A stretch of 9,287 nt of DNA from CAYNYF01 sp964401385 (GTDB taxonomy: Bacteria; Planctomycetota; Phycisphaerae; SM23-33): positions 1 through 9,287 of the forward strand of contig CAYNYF010000114.1 of the NCBI GenBank assembly GCA_964401385.1, written 5' to 3'. Each line of letters starts with the position of its first letter. Within the stretch, counting starts at the first letter, position 1. Below, in pieces: positions 1 to 6,562 of this stretch. The notes beneath the pieces were generated by a model. That model did not search any database. It saw only the letters and a program-made list of their open reading frames with translations, and was not told where the DNA came from. Made by a program: the position numbers and the translations under genes.

Positions 1-47
1 CGTTGCGAATCGTTGCGAATCGTTGCGAATCGTTGCGAATCGTTGCG
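1..47. repeat. Perfect 10-bp tandem repeat array (cut by window edge)
   Basis: The decamer CGTTGCGAAT occurs four times head to tail at 1-10, 11-20, 21-30 and 31-40. A partial fifth copy, CGTTGCG, follows at 41-47 and passes directly into the first hairpin unit. The copies are identical, which suggests recent slippage or expansion. The array begins at the first base of the window, so its true length is unknown. No coding role is credible: a 10-bp unit changes reading frame at each copy. Confidence 0.9.
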
Positions 48-145
48 TTCCTACCTGCCCGGGCAACGACGCCCTGCCAGGCAGGCAAGTCTTTGCGTTC
101 CTACCTGCCCACCGCCGGCAAGCCTACCCGGTGGCGGCAGGCAAG
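43..145. repeat. Two copies of a ~50-bp palindromic unit
   Basis: Two adjacent units share the same opening and closing words. Each opens with TTGCGTTCCTACCTGCCC (43-60 and 93-110) and closes with GGCAGGCAAG (80-89 and 136-145). The interiors differ in sequence, but both units fold: CCTGCC near the opening pairs with GGCAGG near the close. In the second unit the stem extends by CACCG (110-114) pairing with CGGTG (129-133) after a 2-nt bulge. The first unit also contains a smaller perfect hairpin, CCTGCC-A-GGCAGG, at 73-85. A third TCTTTGCGTTC word occurs at 154-164 without the following CTACCTGCC. Conserved ends, a shared stem and a variable loop are typical of dispersed intergenic palindromic repeats (REP- or MITE-like). 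Whether copies occur elsewhere in the genome cannot be seen here. Confidence 0.7.
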
Positions 146-186
146 CAGGCGGGTCTTTGCGTTCAGGACCACGCAACACAGGGCGG

Positions 187-236
187 CATGCTTCTGCAGC
201 CCGCCTACCTACCGGAGGTGGGCAGGCAGAAGCATG
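187..236. repeat. Strong imperfect inverted repeat (hairpin)
   Basis: An 11-bp perfect outer stem, CATGCTTCTGC (187-197) with GCAGAAGCATG (226-236), encloses an inner stem. In the inner stem, 203-210 pairs with 216-223 around a five-base ACCGG loop, with one G-T pair. The two stems are offset by a few bases, so a bulge lies between them. Neither strand shows a T-run after the hairpin, so it is not a classical intrinsic terminator. It could be a structured RNA end, a processing site or a third, diverged member of the palindromic family next to it, since it also contains CTACCT and GGCAGG words. It lies about 250 bp beyond the OppF-like stop in the direction of operon transcription. Confidence 0.65.
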
Positions 237-368
237 GCACCAATGGGCACCAGCGTTCAAATCCGGAACGCGAATGCCGCGAATTACTACGAATGCACGC
301 GAATGAAGGAGGAGAAACAGCAAGACCTGTTTGGGAAAGGACTTACGGATTTCGGCTCCGTTCCGAAC

Positions 369-468
369 GGTTCCCAATGGTACTCAATGGTACTCAATGG
401 TACTCAACGGTACTCAATGGTACTCAATGGTATCGAATGGTTGCGTTTGGTAGCGAATGGTTCCGGTT
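369..468. repeat. Ten degenerate 10-bp units (GGTACTCAAT family)
   Basis: Ten consecutive 10-bp blocks each begin with GGT, at 369, 379, 389, 399, 409, 419, 429, 439, 449 and 459. Blocks 2, 3, 5 and 6 are exactly GGTACTCAAT and block 4 differs by one base. Blocks 1 and 7-10 are progressively diverged. The 439 and 449 blocks (GGTTGCGTTT, GGTAGCGAAT) resemble the left-edge decamer CGTTGCGAAT, so the arrays may be related. The 10-bp spacing is close to one DNA helical turn. The last block ends 15 bp before the OppF-like stop codon (484-486, minus strand), so the array would lie in the operon's 3' untranslated region if transcription continues. Confidence 0.85.
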
Positions 469-483
469 CGTGCCGGCCGGGGG

Positions 484-1578
484 CTACCTGCGGAGATGGC
501 AGGCGTGCCGATGGGCCGGCGTGTCGGGCATGCTCTGGAGCTGGGGAACTTCGGCCACGCATTTCTGCATGACGCTGACCCACCGGCCGTGGCATTTGAT
601 CCGGCATACGGGCTCGTCCGGGCGGAGGCTCAGGCCCGCCCTGCCGGGTGCGGTGAGGTTTCCCGCGGCGGCCTGGCGCGTCAGCCAGCAGCGCGGATGG
701 AACGGACAGCCCGCCGGCGGATTGATCGGCGAGGGCGTTTCGCCCTCGAGCTGGATTCGTCTCGGCCGGCGCGTGGGGTCCGGGACGGGCACGGCCGAGA
801 AGAGCGTCTCGGTGTACGGATGCTTCGGGTTGGCGTACAGCTCGTGGCGGTCGGCAAGCTCCACGATCCTGCCCAGGTACATCACCGCCACCGTGTCGGC
901 GAAGTGCTCCACCACCGCCAAGTTGTGGGCGATGAGCAGGTAGGTCAGCCGGAACTCATCCTGGAGGTCGCCCAGCAGGTTGAGTATCTGGGCCTGGATG
1001 GACACGTCCAGGGCGCTGATGGGCTCGTCGCAGACGATGAAGTCCGGCTGCGAGGCCAGGGCACGGGCGATGCCGATTCGCTGGCGCTGGCCCCCGGAGA
1101 ACTCGTGCGGGTAGCGGGAGACGTGGGCGGCGCTGAGCCCGACTCGCTCCAGCAGCTCCCCCACGCGCCGGCGGCGCTGGCGCCGGCCGGAGGCGAGGCG
1201 GTGGACCTTCAGCGGCTCGCCCACGATGCCGCCGACCGTCATCCGGGGATTGAGGCTGCCGAAGGGGTCCTGGAAGATCATCTGCATCCGCCTGCGCAGC
1301 GAGCGCATGGCCGAGCCGGACAGGCCGAACAGGTCGATGCCGTCGAAGAGCACGCGGCCGCCGGTGGCCGGGATCAGCCGCAGAATCGTCCGCCCGACGG
1401 TGGTCTTGCCCGAGCCGCTCTCGCCGACCAGGGCCAGCGTGCTGCCGGCGGGTATCGTCAGCGAAACGCCGTCGACGGCCCGGACGTAGAGCTTGTGGAA
1501 GAGCCGGCCGCGGACGGGAAAGTACGTCCGCAGGTCGCTCATGGCCACCAGAGGTTTGTCACTTTGCTGGATCATCAT
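484..1578 (-). CDS. oppF: Peptide-type ABC transporter ATP-binding protein, OppF/DppF-like
   Basis: This 364-residue ATPase would pair with the OppD-like subunit to drive substrate import by hydrolysing ATP at the inner face of the membrane. All core motifs are visible: Walker A GESGSGKT (52-59), Q-loop near FQDP (102-105), signature SGGQR (161-165), Walker B ending CDEP (183-186), D-loop ALD (189-191) and H-loop His218. The C-terminal oligopeptide/dipeptide domain has GCPFHPRC (290-297) and a closing ACH (359-361). Between the second and third family cysteines (297 and 340) lie about 40 residues instead of the usual handful, with two further cysteines at 325 and 329. The start is the tandem ATG at 1578/1575, inside the end of the OppD-like gene (20-bp overlap), after a weak GAG-containing ribosome binding site. 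An in-frame extension to 1800 would lie entirely antisense-free but out of frame within the preceding gene and looks non-coding, so I rejected it. The symbol is by family; the substrate is unproven. Confidence 0.94.
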   Translation of the reverse strand: MMIQQSDKPLVAMSDLRTYFPVRGRLFHKLYVRAVDGVSLTIPAGSTLALVGESGSGKTTVGRTILRLIPATGGRVLFDGIDLFGLSGSAMRSLRRRMQMIFQDPFGSLNPRMTVGGIVGEPLKVHRLASGRRQRRRRVGELLERVGLSAAHVSRYPHEFSGGQRQRIGIARALASQPDFIVCDEPISALDVSIQAQILNLLGDLQDEFRLTYLLIAHNLAVVEHFADTVAVMYLGRIVELADRHELYANPKHPYTETLFSAVPVPDPTRRPRRIQLEGETPSPINPPAGCPFHPRCWLTRQAAAGNLTAPGRAGLSLRPDEPVCRIKCHGRWVSVMQKCVAEVPQLQSMPDTPAHRHACHLRR

Positions 1579-2614
1579 CCGCTCGACGGTACGGCATCGG
1601 CCGGGCCGGATCGGTGGGCTTGGCTTCCGCGTAGCCGGGGCATTCCCAGCAGGCGGCCCAGTGGTCGGCGGCGACCTCGCGGAGCTGCGGTTCCTGGCCC
1701 TGGCAGCGCGGCAGGTCACGGCCGACGGGGCAGCGCGGATGGAACTTGCAGCCGGACGGAAACGCCAGCGGGTTGGGCACGCTGCCCGGGATGGTTTCAA
1801 GCCGCTTCCGCTCCTGGCCCAGCCGGGGCAGCGACCGGAACAGCCCGTGCGTGTAAGGGTGCAGCGGCTTGCCGAAGAGAGTTCGCACGTCGGCCAGCTC
1901 CACCAGCTTGGAGGCGTACATGACGGCGACGGCGTCGGCGGTCTCGGCCACCACGGCCAGGTCGTGCGTGATCAACAGGATCGACAGTCCCCGCCGGCCC
2001 TGGAGCCGCTTGAGAAGCTCCAGGATCTGGGCCTGGATGGTCACGTCCAGGGCGGTGGTGGGCTCGTCGGCGATCAGCAGCGTCGGATCGCAGGAAAGGG
2101 CCATGGCGATCATCGCCCGCTGGCGCATGCCGCCGGAAAGCTGGTGGGGATATTCCCGGAACCGCCTGGCCGGATCGGGAATGCCGACGTCCGCGAGCGT
2201 CTCGATCGCCAGCTCGCGGGCGCCGCGCCGGGAGAGCTTCTGATGCAGTCGGACGGCCTCGACAATCTGATTGCCGATGGTGAAGACGGGATTCAGCGAC
2301 GTCATCGGCTCCTGGAAGATCATCGCCACCTGGCCGCCGCGGACGTCGCGCATCTGGCGCTGGGTGAGGTCCAGCAGCGACTTGCCCGAAAGCACGATCT
2401 CGCCGGCGACGATCCTGCCCGGCGGGTGCGGCACCAGGCGCATGATGCTGAGGGCGGTGACGCTCTTGCCGCAGCCGCTCTCGCCGACGAGGGCGAAGGT
2501 CTGCTTCGGGGCGATGGCAAAGCCGATGCCGTCGACGGCCTTGACCACGCCCTCCTGCGTGAAGAAGTGCGTCCGCAAATCGCGGACGGTCAGGATGGCG
2601 CCGTCCCGATTCAT
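1559..2614 (-). CDS. oppD: Peptide-type ABC transporter ATP-binding protein, OppD/DppD-like
   Basis: This 351-residue protein is the first of two ATPases in the operon. Visible motifs are Walker A GESGCGKS (44-51), FQEP Q-loop (100-103), signature SGGMRQR (160-166), Walker B ending ADEP (182-185), D-loop ALD (188-190) and H-loop His217. The C-terminal domain carries the normal four cysteines of this subfamily at 289, 295, 304 and 322; in several relatives these bind an iron-sulfur cluster. Length and motif order are as expected for OppD/DppD. The ATG at 2614 overlaps the permease stop by 4 bp (ATGA), with GAGGA a few bases upstream inside the permease gene, so translation is probably coupled. 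Its stop lies 20 bp inside the OppF-like gene. The SGGMRQR versus SGGQRQR difference between the two ATPases is the usual D/F subunit distinction. Confidence 0.96.
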   Translation of the reverse strand: MNRDGAILTVRDLRTHFFTQEGVVKAVDGIGFAIAPKQTFALVGESGCGKSVTALSIMRLVPHPPGRIVAGEIVLSGKSLLDLTQRQMRDVRGGQVAMIFQEPMTSLNPVFTIGNQIVEAVRLHQKLSRRGARELAIETLADVGIPDPARRFREYPHQLSGGMRQRAMIAMALSCDPTLLIADEPTTALDVTIQAQILELLKRLQGRRGLSILLITHDLAVVAETADAVAVMYASKLVELADVRTLFGKPLHPYTHGLFRSLPRLGQERKRLETIPGSVPNPLAFPSGCKFHPRCPVGRDLPRCQGQEPQLREVAADHWAACWECPGYAEAKPTDPARPMPYRRADDDPAK

Positions 2615-3555
2615 GCCGTCCTCAGCCTCGGGTCAAAGGCGTCGCGCAGCCGGTCGCCGAAAATGTTCAATGCCAGGATCAGGAAAAACATGGCCGCGAC
2701 CGCCGAGGTCAGTTGCCACCAGCGTCCGACCACCAGTTCCATGCGGGCGGCGTTGATCATCCGCCCCCAGCTCGGCACGCCCGTGCCCACGCCCAGGCCC
2801 AGGAACGAGAGCATGACCTCGGCCTTGATCGCGCCGACGAAACCCAACGAAAACTGGATGATGCCGATATGGAGCACATTGGGAAAGACGTGACGGAAAA
2901 GGGTCACAATCCCCCGCGTGCCGATGGCGCGAGCGGCCAGGACGTAGTCCAGCTCGCGGATCTTCATCACCTCCGCCCGCACCAGCCGGCAGGTGCCGAT
3001 CCAGCTCATCACCCCCAAGGCCAAGTACACACCGGCCATGCCCTCGTCCAGGTCCATCTTGAAAAAGCTGTCTTCAAACAGCACCACCTCCTTGAAGGCA
3101 AAGCGGATGGCCACCAGCAGGATGATGCCGGGAATGCTCGCCAGCGTGGTGTACAGCCAGACGATCAGGTCGTCGACCCACCCGGCGTAGTAGCCGGCCA
3201 GGGCCCCCAGGACCATCCCCAGCGGCACGGCGATGACGTTGGCCATGAAGGCCACCGTCAGCGAGGTGTTGGCGCCCAGGAGGGTCTTCTGAAAAACGGA
3301 CCTGCCGAGGGCGTCGGTGCCGAGCCAGTGCCGCCCGGAGGGGGCGAGGTTTATGTTGTCGTAGTCGTGTTCGTCCGACCACCTGGGAAACAGCAAGGGA
3401 GAGACGATGGCGATGACCACGTACACCAGGATGACCGCAAAGCAGAGCACCGCGATCCTGTCGCGGCGAAGCCTGCGCAGGGCGTCGGCCCAGAGGCTGC
3501 GGCCGGCCCGGCCCGGCCCCGATGCGGCCAACTCAGCGTTTTCCGGTGACGCCAT
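2611..3555 (-). CDS. oppC: ABC transporter permease, OppC/DppC-like
   Basis: This 314-residue inner-membrane subunit forms half of the translocation channel. It has a cytoplasmic N-terminal arm of about 33 residues, a first membrane segment near 34-53 and a periplasmic stretch with the family motif HWLGTDALGRSV (76-87). More membrane segments follow, as does the EAA coupling loop around 194-227 (RAEVMKIRELDYV...ARAIGTRG), which docks onto the ATPases. The C-terminal motifs PSWGRMINAAR (261-271) and DAFDPRLR (305-312) are typical of OppC. The start at 3555 is supported by TAGGG, a weak ribosome binding site formed by the OppB-like TAG stop and following bases, eight bases before the ATG. The gap to that stop is 10 bp. 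An overlapping ATG at 3559 is in another frame. Confidence 0.95.
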   Translation of the reverse strand: MASPENAELAASGPGRAGRSLWADALRRLRRDRIAVLCFAVILVYVVIAIVSPLLFPRWSDEHDYDNINLAPSGRHWLGTDALGRSVFQKTLLGANTSLTVAFMANVIAVPLGMVLGALAGYYAGWVDDLIVWLYTTLASIPGIILLVAIRFAFKEVVLFEDSFFKMDLDEGMAGVYLALGVMSWIGTCRLVRAEVMKIRELDYVLAARAIGTRGIVTLFRHVFPNVLHIGIIQFSLGFVGAIKAEVMLSFLGLGVGTGVPSWGRMINAARMELVVGRWWQLTSAVAAMFFLILALNIFGDRLRDAFDPRLRTA

Positions 3556-3565
3556 CCATTTAGCC

Positions 3566-4528
3566 CTAGCGCAGTCGCACGCGCGGGTCGAATACCGCGT
3601 ACAGGATGTCCGTGAGCAAGAGTGCCAACGTGTAGATCACCGCCGTCAGGAAGGTCAGGCCCGTCACCACGGGCACGTCGCGGTCATTGATGCTGGTCAG
3701 CAGCAGATCGCCCAGCCCGTTAATGCCGAAGAACTGTTCCAGCAGCAGGCTGCCCATGATCAGGAAAGGGATCACCATCACCAACTGGGTCAGGATCGGC
3801 AGCATGCAGTTCTTCAGCACGTGCTTGAACATCACCCCCGGCAGGGGCACCCCCTTGGCCAGGGCCGTCCGGACGTAGTCGCGGTTGGCCTCGTCCAGGA
3901 TGACCGTGCGATAAAATCGCACGCTCGCCCCCAGGCCGGCGATGACGGCGATGGAAACGGGGACGTAAATGTTGAATGGATTGTGCAGCCCCCAGGCCGC
4001 CGGCGGATAGATCTGAAACATCAGCCACTGCCCGCCGATCATGTACGCCAGGAAGGGAATGCACATTCCCAGCACGGACACGAACACGCCCACGTGGTCG
4101 ATCCACGTTCCGCGGAAGTAGGCGACCACCGAAGCGACCACCAGCGCCAGCAGCCAGCCCAACGCCATGGCCGGCACGGTGATGGCCAGGCTGTACTTGG
4201 CCCGGTCGGCGATGATGTCAGTGAGGCGCTCGTTGGTCTTGTAGCTGCGCGACCGAAACGTCGCCGAATCGTGCAGGTGCCAGAAGAACTGGGCGTCGTA
4301 AAACTCCTTCCGCCACGGCCGGAAGCCGACGTCCTTGTTGTACAGCAGGTGCAGGTTGAGCCTGTGCTTTTCCAGCCACGCCTGGCGGGCCTCCTTGCCG
4401 AGCTTGCCGCTGACGTAGCGGGCGGAGACGTCCCCCGGCATAACCCGGAACAGCAGGAAGCTCAGCAGCATCACGCCGAAGACGGTGAAGGCCGCCTGCA
4501 AGAGCCGCCTGAGAATGAAGACCGCCAC
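3566..4528 (-). CDS. oppB: ABC transporter permease, OppB/DppB-like
   Basis: This 320-residue inner-membrane permease partners the OppC-like subunit. The N-terminus (ILRRLLQAAFTVFGVMLLSF) is the standard OppB first membrane helix, followed by the conserved PGD (31-33). Further membrane segments lie near 115-138, 146-170, 188-202, 246-266 and 288-310. The EAA loop is at about 217-245 (RDYVRTALAKG...FKHVLKNCMLPIL). The end, FDPRVRLR, is the usual closing motif. A soluble stretch of roughly 80 residues (34-113) separates the first two helices, as in other family members. The start codon is GTG at 4528. The preceding sequence AGGTAGAGG contains the binding-protein stop codon TAG, so that stop and this gene's ribosome binding site overlap; the intergenic gap is 6 bp. 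Confidence 0.95.
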   Translation of the reverse strand: MAVFILRRLLQAAFTVFGVMLLSFLLFRVMPGDVSARYVSGKLGKEARQAWLEKHRLNLHLLYNKDVGFRPWRKEFYDAQFFWHLHDSATFRSRSYKTNERLTDIIADRAKYSLAITVPAMALGWLLALVVASVVAYFRGTWIDHVGVFVSVLGMCIPFLAYMIGGQWLMFQIYPPAAWGLHNPFNIYVPVSIAVIAGLGASVRFYRTVILDEANRDYVRTALAKGVPLPGVMFKHVLKNCMLPILTQLVMVIPFLIMGSLLLEQFFGINGLGDLLLTSINDRDVPVVTGLTFLTAVIYTLALLLTDILYAVFDPRVRLR

Positions 4529-4540
4529 GGGCCTCTACCT
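4528..4540 (-). promoter_or_regulatory. Ribosome binding site fused to upstream stop codon, with GTG start
   Basis: Reading the minus strand, AGGTAGAGGCCC precedes the GTG start of the OppB-like permease. The TAG inside this string is the binding-protein stop. Ribosomes ending the highly expressed first gene would therefore sit on the next initiation site, which favours coupled re-initiation. The same arrangement (TAGGG) occurs at the OppB/OppC junction at 3564-3568. Confidence 0.6.
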
Positions 4541-6430
4541 CCCGCCCATCTTTTTCCGAAGCGCCGTGTCGACGCGACGGTACTTCTGGAAACCATAGCC
4601 GATGGGGTGAGGCTTGACGTTCTTGACCCAGTTGTGGATCAACACGAAGTTCATGGGCTCCCGAATCGGCAGCACGGGGCAATCCTCGCCGATCATTCGC
4701 ACCATTCTGGCGCACATCTCCGTCCGCTCCGGCGTATCGGGCATGACGCGGATCTTCTCGTACAACCGGTCGAAAGCAGGACGCGAGTAGTTGGAGTTGT
4801 TGGTGCCCTTGTCGATGTTGCCGCTGTAGTACAGTTGCAGGAAGTTCTCGGCGTCGGGGTAGTCCGCGTGCCAGCCCATGGTGTAGATCTGGGTCTGCTT
4901 GTTGTGGACTTTCTCCTGGAGCCCCGGCCAGTCGTTGTAGACCACCTTCAGCTCCACGCCGACCTTCTTGAACTGGTGCTGGCAGAACTCCCCGAACTGA
5001 CGCGCCTCGTGGTCGCGGCTGCCCATGTCCAGCTTGAGCTGGGGAATCTTGCCGTTCTTGAGCCGCCCCACCGCGGCCAGCTCCTTCCTGGCCTGCTCGA
5101 TTTTCTTCCGGGCGGTCGCCAGGTCCAGCTTGAAATACGGGCCCGGACCGGCCGCCGCGTGCGTCTTGAAGGAGCTGGGCAGGATGTTGACCGGACGCTT
5201 CCCCCGGCCGTTCCAGAGGACCTTGATGTTGTTCTCCACGTCAAACGACAGGCACAGGGCGTGCCGCAGCGACTTGCTGGCGCCGATGACGGGGTCTTCC
5301 ATGTTGAACACCAGCCAGTAGACGGCCGGGGATTCGTACTTCATCAGGCGGATTCCGCGCTGGGTCCACTTCTCGGCCAAGCTCCTGCCCGGCGTGATGA
5401 CCGACTCGAACACCTCCTTGGGGATGCCGCTGGCGTCGTTCCGCCGGGTCAGGAAGAGCATCCACGCCGAGTAGCTCTCGGACACAAAGTCGTAGTGGAG
5501 CACGTCGATGAACGGGACCTTCTTGCCGGCATCCGCAAGCAGCCCGGCCTCTTTGTCGCCCGGGCCTCCTTCGCCGGGATAGTACTCGTCGCGGAAGTGC
5601 GGGTTCCGCTCCAGTACGATCCGCGCCTTGCGCCGAAACGTCTTGAGGATGTACGGGCCGGTGCCGACGACCATCTCCGCCTCACGAAACTCGGTGCTGC
5701 GCTTTTCGAGGGGGACCTGCTTGCGGCCCCCGCCGCCGTCGTCCTCACTCGCCAGCCAGTAGTCCACCGCCTCGCGCGGAATCGGGGCGTAGACGGACAT
5801 CGCCAGCACGTAAAGGAACTGCGGGAATCTCTCCCGCAGCTTGATCCGGAGCGTGTGCTCATCCAGCGCCTTGACCCCCGCCACCGGCAGCTCATATCGG
5901 GAAAAGTCGCCGATCTTGAACTTCTTGGTCCTTTTCCGAAACTCGTCGAGGCCGGCGACGCGATTGCTGAGGAAGGCCCAGGCCAGGCCCGTATTGACGT
6001 GGTAATCGGCCACCCGCTTGCAGGCCAGGACGAAGTCCTCGGCCCGGACCGTGCGGGTCTTGCAGGAGCCATCGGGCCCTTTGCCGAAGCACGGATTCCG
6101 CTGGTACTCGATCCCCGGCTTGATCTTGATCGTGTAGGTCAGCCCGTCCTCGGAAACGTCAGGCATCTCCGCGGCCAGTTGCGGGATGACCTCCAACGGC
6201 CGCTTCAGCCAGTGGTAACAATACAGTCCCTCGTAGACATTGCCCTGAATCCAGGCACTGGTGGTGTCGCCGCAGGTGGCCGGATCGACGGACTTGACGG
6301 CAGAGCTGTAACTGTCGTAGAGCACGACCCGGCCGGCGTATTCGTCTTCCGCCTCGCCAGGAAGATACATCACCGGCAGCAGCGTCAACCCGGCCACCAC
6401 CACCAGCGAAATGACGTAAAACCACTTCAT
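4535..6430 (-). CDS. ABC transporter substrate-binding protein, family 5 (OppA/DppA-like)
   Basis: This 631-residue protein is the exported receptor of the importer and the first gene of the operon. Residues 4-22 form one hydrophobic segment followed by an acidic stretch. There is no cysteine at the end of the segment, so it is not a typical lipoprotein and may be held by an uncleaved N-terminal anchor. Family 5 features include VYEGLY (65-70), the GLTYTIKIKPGIEYQ segment (96-110), RAEDFVLACKRVAD (129-142), and near the C-terminus WHADYPDAENF (520-530) and the conserved NNSNYSRPAFD stretch. At 631 residues it is longer than the roughly 500-560 of classical OppA/DppA. A Cys pair at 114 and 123 flanks a glycine-rich loop and might form a disulfide. 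The ATG at 6430 is preceded by GAGG seven bases upstream. The substrate cannot be read from the sequence; peptides are the family default. Confidence 0.93.
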   Translation of the reverse strand: MKWFYVISLVVVAGLTLLPVMYLPGEAEDEYAGRVVLYDSYSSAVKSVDPATCGDTTSAWIQGNVYEGLYCYHWLKRPLEVIPQLAAEMPDVSEDGLTYTIKIKPGIEYQRNPCFGKGPDGSCKTRTVRAEDFVLACKRVADYHVNTGLAWAFLSNRVAGLDEFRKRTKKFKIGDFSRYELPVAGVKALDEHTLRIKLRERFPQFLYVLAMSVYAPIPREAVDYWLASEDDGGGGRKQVPLEKRSTEFREAEMVVGTGPYILKTFRRKARIVLERNPHFRDEYYPGEGGPGDKEAGLLADAGKKVPFIDVLHYDFVSESYSAWMLFLTRRNDASGIPKEVFESVITPGRSLAEKWTQRGIRLMKYESPAVYWLVFNMEDPVIGASKSLRHALCLSFDVENNIKVLWNGRGKRPVNILPSSFKTHAAAGPGPYFKLDLATARKKIEQARKELAAVGRLKNGKIPQLKLDMGSRDHEARQFGEFCQHQFKKVGVELKVVYNDWPGLQEKVHNKQTQIYTMGWHADYPDAENFLQLYYSGNIDKGTNNSNYSRPAFDRLYEKIRVMPDTPERTEMCARMVRMIGEDCPVLPIREPMNFVLIHNWVKNVKPHPIGYGFQKYRRVDTALRKKMGGR

Positions 6431-6514
6431 GGCCTCGCACGACCCCCCGATACGGTCTCCCGTGGGATCCTCCGGACGCGCCCAGCTTACCCCCGGTGGC
6501 TGATAAACTCCATG

Positions 6515-6529
6515 CTGCCGTCCCGGCAG
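6515..6529 (-). other. Small perfect hairpin between HEAT-like gene and transporter operon
   Basis: CTGCCG-TCC-CGGCAG (plus-strand reading) forms a 6-bp GC-rich stem with a 3-nt loop. It lies in the 132-bp gap after the HEAT-like gene stop (6563) and before the binding-protein start (6430). No T-run follows on the minus strand, so it is at best a weak attenuator. No promoter with recognisable -35 and -10 boxes was found in this gap, so the operon may depend on read-through from the upstream gene. Confidence 0.35.
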
Positions 6530-6562
6530 GAGTCGCGGCCTTCTCCGACGGGACCAACAGCT

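Larger units (their letters stand above)
1..483. other. Gene-free, repeat-rich intergenic region
   Basis: This stretch lies beyond the 3' end of the transporter operon and contains no credible gene. Several frames are open for 60 codons or more, but their translations are low-complexity products of the decamer arrays and do not resemble a protein family. Besides the listed repeats, CGAAT words occur at 271, 280, 290 and 300, again spaced about 10 bp apart. Bases 305-368 show nothing clear: an AAGGAGGAG run at 305-313 looks like a ribosome binding site but leads to no convincing start. No intrinsic terminator with a T-run was found downstream of the operon. Confidence 0.7.

Noticed and set aside
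1..468. CRISPR array
   Set aside because: The repeats are 10-bp tandem units without spacers, or palindromic units with different interiors. There are no 25-40-bp direct repeats separated by unique spacers and no cas genes.
455..483. GC-rich CCGG-containing stretch just after the OppF-like stop as a terminator
   Set aside because: The candidate stem is only four base pairs and no T-run follows, so it does not support a terminator call.
3..943. Plus-strand open frames starting in the left-edge decamer array
   Set aside because: They arise because the repeat lacks stop codons. The product repeats short words in shifting frames, matches no family, and overlaps the OppF-like gene end.
1579..1800. 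74-codon N-terminal extension of the OppF-like ATPase
   Set aside because: It overlaps the OppD-like gene in a different frame and has an Arg/Pro/Ala-rich shadow composition. Family proteins start just before the MSDLRTYF-type strand, fitting the ATG at 1578.
457..2893. Long plus-strand open frames antisense to the two ATPase genes
   Set aside because: They are shadow frames opposite genes with complete Walker, signature and H-loop motifs, and have no ribosome binding site or recognisable domain.
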